NCBI RefSeq assembly: GCF_000003605.2
Contig: NW_003151259.1
Coordinates: 60,791-122,514 of the forward strand
Origin: Saccoglossus kowalevskii
Lineage: Eukaryota > Hemichordata > Enteropneusta > Harrimaniidae
Length of the DNA: 61,724 nt
Direction of reading: 5' to 3'
Shown piece by piece: positions 52,522 to 61,724 of this stretch (position 1 is the stretch's first letter; every line of letters begins with the position of its first letter). A program made the position numbers and the translations under genes. The notes under the pieces were generated by a model. It had not been told where the DNA came from. It worked only from the letters and a program-made list of their open reading frames with translations, and did no database searches.

Positions 52522-52944
52522 TCATAGCTTTGTGCGTCCCGATGACGTAATTTGAGTGACGTATCTAACGTTGTATGTACGTCTACTGCGTGACCGCCTA
52601 CGGTACGTATACGTGATGGTCACAACCGCTACGATGACGGACACTATCAAACACGCAATCCCGGCGATAAGCAAGGCATCGCGTTGTCTGATTCCCCCGA
52701 CCACTGCTAGATCGATCCCCATCACCAAGAATATTGACATAAGAATGAGCAATGCCGTCAGTATGCATGCGTGTCGGTAGCTCGGAGGCTCTGTTGGGTA
52801 TATGCGACTCTTTTCCGATACAGATGCGGCGAAGTTTTTCGTTACCGGCGGAAAGTTGGGATATGGATTCGAATCTTCCTCTTCTTCTTCGTCTTCATCG
52901 CCGTCGTCGTCATCGTCGTCGCGACGGTACACGTCGAAACTCAT
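52522..52944 (-). CDS. Unrecognised two-helix membrane protein, 140 aa, single exon
   Basis: The ORF runs from ATG (52944-52942) to TGA (52524-52522). Residues 9-25 are almost all Asp/Glu; a Pro/Ser/Thr-rich stretch follows to about 57 (FPPV, EPPSY). Two hydrophobic segments, about 61-84 and 89-113, are separated by a short GGIRQRDA turn. The tail is basic (YRRRSRSRR) and ends SGRTKL. Charge asymmetry suggests a hairpin in the membrane, perhaps with both ends in the cytosol. The region is richer in GC than its surroundings, in keeping with a real exon. No intron is needed. I do not recognise the family; it resembles small TMEM-type proteins only in general layout. Function unknown. Confidence 0.6.
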   Translation of the reverse strand: MSFDVYRRDDDDDDGDEDEEEEEDSNPYPNFPPVTKNFAASVSEKSRIYPTEPPSYRHACILTALLILMSIFLVMGIDLAVVGGIRQRDALLIAGIACLIVSVIVAVVTITYTYRRRSRSRRTYNVRYVTQITSSGRTKL

Positions 52945-55654
52945 GACAGATGGTTCATAAAAACCTCAGAACTTGAAATGTGTCGCACTGTAAGATAAAT
53001 ATTTAAAACGTGAATATTTCAAGGCTAGTGACGTCAGAATACGTAAACTATACACTCCTTTATTATAAAAAAGAACGCATATTTGTCGTGTTGTTATTAA
53101 GCACTGAAGACTGTCGTGTGTAATTACCATCAAAGCTATTCTATAGTATTGAGCTTAGAACATACACAAAACAATAAATGAATGAATAAATGAATGAAAA
53201 ATAGTACAGTGTATATATGAAAAGATGAGACGGGGAACCGAATCCATCAAATATGTTATCTAAATGACCGTACAATCATAATGCGTGCCAATGAACGTCT
53301 CTTGGCTAGCGATGACGATATTCCGCCGCTTAAACACAAAACCATTAACGCGATATAATAGATTGGTGAGTCGCGTCACGTAATTGACATGGTGTGTATG
53401 TCGATGTCTAACTGTAACAACACTGCATAGGTCATATTGAATTACGGCGTACACGCTGTGCCCTCGGTGACAGGGATTGCCAGTAATCGAGACGCAGTTG
53501 AACTGTATACGAGCCAGGTACGGGCAAATACAATGTCTAACTCAAATAGCTTTACACCATTTCAAACATTAAATTTGATATCAACAGAATGTATCATGAA
53601 TGTAATACAAACATTTCCTCCGCACGGTTATACACGGTAAAACATCTCGATCATGCGCAGTTCGCAGTCAAATGATAACGATCTAACTAGACGTCATTTT
53701 AATACATTGCCTAGTCCGAGAGCAAATTTCCCAGCCTCGGTCGAAATAATTGACACAAAAAATTATAAGATAACTCATGGTAAATAATAGTAGATTCAGA
53801 TCTCCTCCAGCATTTGCTGAAATTATATATACATTCAACGTACTAGTAATGCAAATACAGACCCAGTACGATGAGTCACGTGAATATTTTCTACCTTTGA
53901 ATCTGAATGCATAATCAATATTAAACCCTCCCCAATCTACGGTAAACTCGCGATATTTATTTTTAATACAGCGAACCGAGTGATTATAGTTTTATTATAT
54001 ATATTATCTTCCCGAAATCTGGTAATAACAGCTAATACAATCGCTGTTTTGTTAATTAAATTGTCATTTTAAATTGAAAAAAAGCATAATACCGTTCTAT
54101 TTACATTATACAGATACCGTTGTTATATTTGCCATACCCGAATACATGTGAGCAACTACCGCTGTCGTATTTTATATTTTGTCTATAGTCTAGCTGTAAA
54201 TATTCAAAGCAAAACAACGTAATGGGGCAAAACGGGGAAAATTCTATTTCCAACATGTCGGCCGCAAAACACACGGTAGAAAGTGATAGTGTGTTTTGAT
54301 TGTCGGCGTCGATGCCATTGTCGTCATTGTTTGAACAAGGTTTTAAATCTGCTCGTATTAGACTTGAATGTCGGCATATAAAAGACGAGGGTGATATACG
54401 ATACCCGAAGACGAAGATCGATTATGTTGAGCTCATTGCACTGTTAATTTCCCGACACGCAAAACAGGATTTTACAGTTGTACTGTGTATATACCTACCT
54501 TGTTTTCACGGGAATCGGCGGGTGGCACCTTTCCGTTTTCATGTATTCTACAAGACATGCATACCATACGCATAAACTGCGAATGATGGTGATGGTGATT
54601 ATTGAAAATAATCCGGACTCGTCACTCGATCGAACGTTCTTCTCTCTCTCTCTGATCTATGCCGTACACCGTAAATATACTAGATTCACTTACTGTGTTG
54701 CGCAGACGCAGTAACCGAATTGCCGCAGTCGAGATTACGATAATCACAACAGACGTGATTCAATTACAAAATGAATATCGATATGGATACGTACAATGTA
54801 ATTAGCATTTTCAATCCGAATAATTAAAAATTATGGAATCGAGTTGCAGTGAATTAATTAACACTATTATATTTCTATAAATAAGCATATTTTTTTTAAT
54901 TAAACAATTTTCGTTTCCTTTGATATCGGAGTTCTCAGCGTTTTTCGAAGTTGAATTCTTTCACTGATTTGTAAACCAATGACGTTGGAATATTATGAAA
55001 ATTATTAATTACGATTCGATTATTACCAGGATAAATAACGCATCACGTATTTATAATAATGTTGAACTGCCCTGCACCCACGTAATTTACGACCATATTC
55101 ACAATTGATAATTACACTAGAGATACGTAAAGTAATTAAAACACACGTGTGTGTTCACAGATTTTAATTTGATTCGTAAGAGGTCCGAGTCGTTTGTTAT
55201 TCTTTATCACTTTGGTCAACGTGTTTTTCCTAATGCTTAATTTCCGGGATGCCTCGCCATTTTTTAAAATTTATTTAAGTTTGTCTATCTAAGTTGACGA
55301 TTTATCAATATGGTAGCCATAGTTACTCAATCGTGTTATATAAAAAAAATAATGATCCACAAATATTACTTAATATATCTTTATTATTATTTTTAAGAAT
55401 TTTGGAAATGTTACAGTATTCAAGTTGATAATAACTAATAATTATAATACGATCTCACAATAATTCGTTGTGTTTGTGAAATTAGAGTACAATAAAATAA
55501 GTGATCAGTGCATTTACAGTAGCAGTTATGTTTAAAATACAGAAGAGAGGAAGGGGGGCTATTTCAATATCAATTTTCCCATTCACAAACATTGTTACGT
55601 ATTCATCTCCTTGTTTTCTTTATAAAGATGACCTTTTATCCCCTCTAATACGTT

Positions 55655-55945
55655 ATATGCCTTTCGATTACGTCAGTAACGATACAGGCTCATTCGAAGC
55701 ATGGACTTTATGTGCACCGTTAAAGACTCATGTTTTTCAAAAGCAAAAGGCACTGCACATTTCCAGGAGTTCATGACACGAACGTCGAACGTTTACCTGC
55801 AACACTTAGTGTTTTATCAAGTGGATACTTGGAGGATTGTTTTAGTTTTCCTATAACAACCTTCTACGAACAAGGAAGACAAAATGGTGGGAAGTTATGA
55901 CGTAATCAAGCAAAATACCACGTGACACAGAAACCCGCAGATGGT
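55655..55945. mobile_element. Second copy of the GCGGGTTT inverted-repeat family
   Basis: The right end reads ATACCACGTGACACAGAAAC then CCGC, the reverse complement of the left end of 51945-52247. CGATTACGTCAGTAAC at the left matches the inner part of that element's arm. The outer left end is missing or diverged. Confidence 0.6.
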
Positions 55946-56997
55946 CTATTCTAAACTACTTTTCAAAATGCAATTGATTGAGTGGTTCAAACTGTACACA
56001 GTGGAAATTATATGTCAATATTGGAAACAAAACCAAAGTTAGGATGTTTAATAAATGTGATGATTATGGGTATTCTTTTAATTTTCAATAAATAAAAAAA
56101 AACAATTGAAATTGTTTCATTTTGTATTTATGACTTTGACTTCTGGTAAATCTAACTACTCAAAATGGAACAATGCTAGTACTCTGAATATAACACTTCA
56201 ATAAAAATATATCTAATATTTGACGGAGAAGCGAGACCAATTCTGCTATATTGCATTAGAATTGCCGATACTAATACATTATGCAAATATTTTCAATTAA
56301 ATGCTTCAACTGAGAAGGGCTGCGGTCTGAAATCAGCTAAATTTAACCCATTGGCTACTTAAATTTAAAACTGACTTTAAGTTCTCCTCTTCTTCAGATC
56401 CCAGTTTTTTATTGAAGGAAATGTTTCATTCTAGCGTTGATTTTCACTAATTTGCAAAATTTCAACATGGTGACGTTCGTGTGGTATATGTGTCGGCCCA
56501 CAAACTGAAAGTGGGTTTTAATTGTCTCACCATTACTTAACTGAGACGAGATGTCCTATTAATTATTCTCTACAATGAACAAACCCCATCCATCGGAGTA
56601 TGACGAGAGCAGAACAGTTTAAGTCGGGGTAGAAAAAAGACACCGTGACGTAGACGGTCACTACCGCCGTATGGGGATCATAAACAGAAATTATCCGATT
56701 AAAGACCGTCGGAGATAATTGATTTTACCATACTATAATGGAATAACTGAGCACTCTGCCATGTGCCATATTGTCCGCAATATTCCCCAGATTCCTGATA
56801 TATTACATAGGCACTTAGTTCTAAACTGACTGTTGAAATAGCTCTGCTGTCCTACAAGAACACTGTGGTAGCAAAGTCAAGCAACGCACATCCATAAGAC
56901 AAAATGCAGTTAACCCACAAAAAGTTTGCTTCTGGCTGTTGAGAACGTGTCAACTGAACTTCATCAAACATAATAACAAACATACTGTACACCATAA

Positions 56998-57305
56998 ATA
57001 TCAAAGCAATCAGGTACTTGTGTTCAAGAAAATTCAAAAATATTTTTTATCAAAAATGACAATCATATTTTCCAAAAATAGATGATTTGATGATATCGGC
57101 ACAAAATGAACAAATCTGATAGAGATCCACCCAAGACATTTTTCTAGTGTCTTTGCTTAAATATAGCATATCAAAGCAATCGGGTTGGTAGTTCTCAAGA
57201 AGAAGTTGAAAATATTTTTTTAACAAAAATGACAAAAATATTCGCCAAAATTAGAGAATTTAAGTTATCGTCATGAAACAAACAAATCTAACAGAAGTCT
57301 GATGT
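56998..57305. repeat. Diverged 170-bp direct duplication
   Basis: TATCAAAGCAATC, AAAATATTTTTT, CAAAAATGACAA, and GAACAAATCT/AACAAATCTAA occur in the same order in two blocks (about 56998-57135 and 57168-57305). Confidence 0.7.
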
Positions 57306-57878
57306 TGCAGTTCAGAAATGCCTCACTACAAGTGTGTATATTACTATATGCATACGGGAAGAAACTGGCGATCACATAGATGTACGTAGAGTAAAAAAAA
57401 GACCGAGTATGGACTGAAATAAACACACAACCATTCAAGTTAAAATGGGTCACATGCCAAGTGATCAAGAGTGGTATAAATTAAACATATGTTTTAAAAA
57501 CATGTGCTAGAAAACCAACAAATAATCGACTGTTTGTGTTGGAAATTACATGTATATGAAAAAAAAAACATTTCAATTTTACAATTCTGTAACCCGCAAG
57601 ACAGTCGTGCACGTGCCTTTTACGTATGAACAAATCTTTGAACAAATCACTCATTTCCGTATATTATTATATTCTTACATAACTTATATCAGCAAACTGG
57701 CACAGGTGTACGTCCGCCGGGAATGACGGTTCGAGTTAACAGACCTATTACATAAATCACGTGTTAATATCAAATTCACATGAGAAGATATAAATTTAGC
57801 CATATAATAATTGATTGATTCACTTTGATTACTGTCGATCATGTGGTCTAAGTCCGTCGACCAGTGAATTGAAAGCAG

Positions 57879-58034
57879 AGTCACGCGTGAAGTAGCTCTT
57901 ATCGGTTGTTTGTCTACCCAGAAAAGTACTTACTCGGTTTACATACTACAAATGTAGTACTTTAAATACTGTAAACCGAGCATGTACATTTCTGAATGAA
58001 TTTATAACAGACAAGCGATACTTCACGCGTGACT
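57879..58034. repeat. 156-bp foldback with nested palindromes
   Basis: The ends AGTCACGCGTGAAGTA (57879-57894) and TACTTCACGCGTGACT (58019-58034) are perfect inverted repeats. Inside, CTCGGTTTACA pairs with TGTAAACCGAG, and within that TACTACA pairs with TGTAGTA around AA. No ORF. It may be a very small foldback transposon or a transcribed hairpin. Confidence 0.85.
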
Positions 58035-58899
58035 GTTGGTGAAATGCAGGAGAATTCGCCATCTAGAGAAGTGGGCTATGAAAGGCGAGTCAATGGTTAA
58101 ATTCTAGTATACGTTAACTGGGAATGTTTGTCAATAAACATAATTTATAGAGTGGGATGAGTGGAGGGTCATGTACACAAAATAATAAAAATTAAAGAAA
58201 GATGTCGGATGAAAACATTTCTTCTGTGCAGACAAATAATTGACAGCTTATTGATGTTTGTGGGCATGCGACCTACTAAATACTGTTCTATAATAACGAT
58301 TTGTAAAAAGGCATCAACTTGGCGTTCAACCTCATGTAGTATAAAAGTGTGAATACAGTTTTTGGACTATTTCCATAGCTAGAATGTATTCATTTTGCAA
58401 TTGATTGTTCTCCAGGGCAATATAAGAATATAAGTTGGGGTCATCAGCCTGATTTTCGAGAATTTGATTGTCGTACAATGGCCATTTTGGCAGTATAACG
58501 CTTTTACCATAGGTTCCTATGGCAGAGATATTATGTCATATCTTAAAGAGCGGTGGTCGTTGCGCTGGGCATGTGCGACGTTTGTGTTAATAAACATTGA
58601 TTTTCCCACAATCCACTTGCACTAATTACCGCCAGTGACTCCGGCGATACCTTCCAATCACTTAAAAAAATACCCAATCAAAGCTTGGTAAAGTCTCAGC
58701 TTGTACTCGTTGATCTGTGCTGGCTGTTTCTCTGATTCAAGTTTGCCGCCGAACTAAGGTAGCGAAGCGCACAATTATGAGTAGCCTTCCGCCTTAAAAG
58801 GAGACATCCAATAGTCTTTGCGCCGCGCCTCGTTCAAACCGTCTCTAGCTAAATACAAACAATCACTTCAGTACCAGCTGTAGTCCAGTCAAGTGTCAT
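58035..58899. other. Spacer before the DIRS relic
   Basis: Nothing recognised. GC content rises from about 58550 onward, consistent with the approaching element. Confidence 0.4.
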
Positions 58900-61240
58900 C
58901 TGGCTCTCGTGGCAGGGGTTGCTTCTGTACAGCGAAATGCAGTTTTGGCTGTTTTCGCTGGGCACACCACCCTCCAGTTACGCAGGTACAGGTGAGACCC
59001 GCGAGCGAGTTTGGCTTCTTTCAAGGGCAAGTGGTAAGGACCCCGATCTGAGAAAACGTAACGAGCAAAGTCGGCACCTACTGGACAGAAGTAGCCAGGA
59101 GACAAGCATCCCTGCCCTTCTGGGGGAGGGAAGAGTGGCGACGCACCCCCTCAGGAAGAAAGGACCAGGTGGTGGTTTGAGTTTGATGCTTCCGCTTGCG
59201 ACGAGGGTGATGTGCATATGTTTGGCGGGAGGCAGAGTCGGAACCTATCAACTTCTACAGGCCTCACTGAGTCTCACCTCGGCAGAGGAGAGATCACCCT
59301 GATGTAGAATCGTTAAACCCACACATCTCTGTCGCACTGATTGCACCATTGTATTGCGGTACGGAGGCAGCACGTAATCGATCTCTGGACTCTCCAGGTG
59401 GCTATACATGGTTACAATCTCCACCCCCTGGCACCAGCCTATATTCGGAGCACTACCAGGGCGGGAGTAATCAACAGGAGGTAGATAGTTTGCTTACAAA
59501 GGTTTTGCATGGCTCCATACGTATTCACCAGAGTGTGGAAACAGGTGGTGCTACTGCTGCACCGGTACACATCACATCGGTACACATCAACGTGTACCTA
59601 GATGGCTGATTGCTACACAATCCAACAAGGGGTGGTTAGTCAAAGAGTATGGCTAACACCAGATTTTCTAGACCAGTTGTGCTTTCTAGTAAATCGAGCA
59701 AGTCCCACCCTCAGCCAACACAACAGTTGGTGTTCCTGGCCAGAAAGTTTGACACAGAGGTGGGCTTTGCATGGTCGCCGCAGGCCCGTTGCCTAAACGA
59801 CCTAGGTAGTTCCCCAGGCCATGGCTATGACTCGGGAAATGGATGCCTCCCTCACATGTTGGAGAGCGCACCTATTGGACAAATGGAAAATATGGCCCCT
59901 GCATTCGATTCAGGACTGCCATATCAACTGGCTCAAACTGAAAGAAGTGCGCTTAGCACTACTTCACTGTCTACCAATAGCTTCGCAAGAACAACACAGT
60001 GGTGGTCTTTAATAGCTACAAGGAGAGGGGCCAGTTCCCATCGTTGTCAGTCTTAGCGGAGTAAATTCTCTTTTGGCACCTGGAATACAATGTGGAGCTA
60101 GCCGCACACCACCTTCCAAGGGCGAGAAACCGTCAAGCGAACGCCAGAATGCGGAGCGGCAGATAACCTCAATGGGTAACCTCCAGACTGTTTCAACGTT
60201 GGTACTGTCCAAGGTTAGACCAATTCACCACACCGCTGAACGCCAAGCTCTCGATGTACACAACGCTCCAGTCGACTCCAGGAGTCTGGGCCAGGGACAC
60301 TTTATCATCCCCTTTGGACCCACATGGACGTGTATGCCTTTCCTCCCTTCCTGCTATCTACCGGGCACTGGAAAAACTTCAACAGGATGCGGATGATGCC
60401 CAATGGGCCAAGCAAAGTCTAGTTTCCACTACTGTTTGAAATGCTAGTCGAAACACCAGGGGCACTTCCGGACCTGCTGTCCCAACCAGACGGCGCACTG
60501 CCATTGAGTGTACCACTTACATATATGGGGGCTCTTAGTTGACTCACTCCGATTTTTTCTGAGTGGGCTGAAAACAAACTGTCCAGTGTGAACAGGGATC
60601 ACACCAACACAGCCTACGTCTCGAAATGACGTGCGTACACTGATTGGTGTAGTGGAAGAGAGATCCATGCCATCCTTTTGTTGGCCAGCCAGCTGACTTT
60701 TCGTCCATCATTTGAACGAAATGGACTTGTCCTTTCAGCGATTGTTGGCTATAGGTCAGCCTTGTCACCCACAATTGGGATTCTCTGGGGACAAGGCTAG
60801 TCGGTTGTCCTACCATTAGGAGACTGTTTACTGTTTAATCAGCAGCCTAGACCCCGAACGAGGGAACCAACCAATTGAAACTTATTGGTTGTGTTGGCCG
60901 CTCTAAGCAGACTGCCATTTGAGCCTCTCCGATCAGCACCACTCAAACTTTTGACATGGAAAACAGTCTTCCTAGTCACCGTCGCCTCAGGTAGGCGTCG
61001 GGCTGAACTAGGCACCCTGTCCTTCTCGGATGGGTGTGTCGCCTTTATGGACAATCAAGTCGTGATAAACCACGAATCAGCTTCCTCGCCAGGATACAAA
61101 TTCCAAGACGCAATCCACAACCGATCGTCATACCTGTAATGACTGACAAGGAGGCAGCACCTGAATTCCTAATTTCTGAGTTACTATTTTTCTCACGAAA
61201 TTCAATAGAGGGCGTTCTCAAAGTACCCGGATGACAGTCC
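58900..61240 (+). mobile_element. Decayed DIRS-type retrotransposon (RT, RNase H, tyrosine recombinase)
   Basis: The + strand holds pieces of the DIRS gene set in the expected order, broken by frameshifts and stops. A reverse transcriptase block with APYVFTRV lies near 59512-59535; the catalytic motif at 59595-59606 reads YLDG, not YxDD, and is followed by TGA (59607-59609). FLVNR and a downstream QLVFL block follow near 59680-59740. RNase H-like fragments (NTTVV; YNVELAAHHLP) lie near 59990-60110, and DVYAFPPF near 60327-60350. A tyrosine recombinase segment at 60885-61137 has PFEPL, LLTWKTVFLV and ASGRRRAEL, with the catalytic arginine region near 60993. The recombinase reading then shifts frame (FLARIQIP near 61060-61090). 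The element cannot encode working enzymes. The 5' limit and the terminal repeats are not located. Confidence 0.8.
60885..61139 (+). pseudogene. Tyrosine recombinase fragment of the DIRS relic
   Basis: An 84-codon open segment with the N-terminal half of a DIRS-type recombinase catalytic domain. The arginine of the first catalytic box is present (GRRRAEL). The His-x-x-Arg and Tyr boxes are not found in frame. Truncated by a frameshift near 61060 and a stop at 61137. Confidence 0.7.
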
Positions 61241-61724
61241 GTTCAACGTTCGTGGTGGGGTTGAAATTTGAGCGGCGTCTGCTGTAAGCAATATACTCAA
61301 CGCCAGTGGATTCGAATGCGTCGTCGGGAACCTGAGTGGACGCCAAACTATATTCCTGGGTTTGTTCACGGCATTTTCCATCCTGCACCAGTATTTTTTT
61401 AGTTCAATAACTGGAGACAGCCGTCTTTCAACCGCAGTTATACATCGATTGAAAAACAAAGACTCTGTCAGCTTCCCGAGACGAGCGCAAACAAAAACAT
61501 TGAGCCGGATTTGATGGAAAATTCGCTCGTTGCCGATTGATCTTCTTGTTCAGAATCCTTATGATGGCTTTTGTTTCGAAGTTGGAATTAAAATGACTAC
61601 GGAAGGAAAAAAAAAAAACACATGTGTCCATTTATGATAACTGCATCTGCTGATCGCCTGGTGAATCATATTAAATCAAACTTACACTACACAGTTACAA
61701 ACACCAGAAACTATTTTAGATTTT
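61241..61724. other. End of window, unassigned
   Basis: May include the 3' part of the DIRS element, but I see no inverted or internal complementary repeat that would prove it. A poly-A tract lies at about 61608-61618. No gene recognised. Confidence 0.35.

Larger units (their letters stand above)
52945..57878. other. Gene-poor spacer with small repeats
   Basis: No conserved gene recognised. A minus-strand frame at 53260-53454 is preceded by an acceptor-like CTATGCAG and could be a terminal exon, but nothing supports a partner exon. The frame at 54300-54575 has no recognisable domain. An AATG/AATA-rich simple repeat lies near 53175-53200. The elements at 55655-55945 and 56998-57305 are listed separately. 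Confidence 0.45.

Noticed and set aside
53260-53454. 64-codon minus-strand frame after an acceptor-like CTATGCAG
   Set aside because: No partner exon or recognisable domain; left as a possibility only in the spacer entry.
54300-54575. 91-codon plus-strand frame
   Set aside because: No domain, no splice context and no repeat or homologue that I recognise.
55501-55776. 91-codon plus-strand frame
   Set aside because: Its second half lies in an inverted-repeat element; a similar translated stretch at 51961-52248 comes from the other copy.
58919-59302. 127-codon plus-strand frame and its minus-strand shadows
   Set aside because: Falls in the upstream, decayed part of the DIRS relic; no recognisable protein and no intact frame continuing downstream.

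Overview
The window is animal nuclear DNA. It is AT-rich, its genes are broken into many short exons by GT-AG introns, and poly(A) signals, introns and spacers full of small inverted-repeat elements and minisatellites are plain. Four conserved metazoan genes can be spliced by eye with reading frame kept across every junction: PTCD1 (+, 2020-7356, 8 coding exons, 807 aa), TRAF7 (-, 8711-23244, 19 coding exons, 667 aa), EIF3D (+, 24351-39253, 15 coding exons, 554 aa) and ARL16 (-, 42951-46288, 5 coding exons, 175 aa). Protein lengths are close to the human proteins except PTCD1, which is longer. I read the source as a bilaterian invertebrate; the sequence does not let me name the species.

Layout: 1-2.0 kb holds PTCD1 upstream DNA. 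PTCD1 and TRAF7 are tail to tail, with opposing poly(A) signals about 25 bp apart near 8.0 kb. TRAF7 and EIF3D are head to head over a 1.1 kb spacer (23.2-24.35 kb). EIF3D and ARL16 are again tail to tail (39.3-42.95 kb). From 47.3 to 51.5 kb there are three tandem arrays with periods of about 38, 27 and 70 bp. At 52.5 kb lies an intronless ORF for an unrecognised 140-aa protein with an acidic N-terminus and two membrane segments. From 58.9 to 61.2 kb there is a decayed DIRS-type retrotransposon (reverse transcriptase, RNase H, tyrosine recombinase remnants).

The genes do not form a pathway: PTCD1 acts in mitochondrial RNA metabolism, TRAF7 is a RING/WD40 ubiquitin ligase, EIF3D a translation initiation factor subunit and ARL16 an ARF-like GTPase. 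They are a chance cluster of broadly expressed genes.

The most unusual observations are: (1) ARL16 intron 1 is a U12-type AT-AC intron with near-consensus 5' splice site, branch site and AC 3' splice site; (2) a TRAF7 exon end plus its 5' splice site is tandemly repeated four times at a 32-bp period; (3) TRAF7 has a 42-bp exon encoding exactly two heptads that looks like a duplicate of the start of the next exon; (4) EIF3D introns carry several different terminal-inverted-repeat elements plus a two-letter (27/28 bp) minisatellite; (5) two adjacent arrays share a CCCAGGGTATAT core and contain exact higher-order duplications. All calls come from reading the sequence and from remembered family features; no database search was run.
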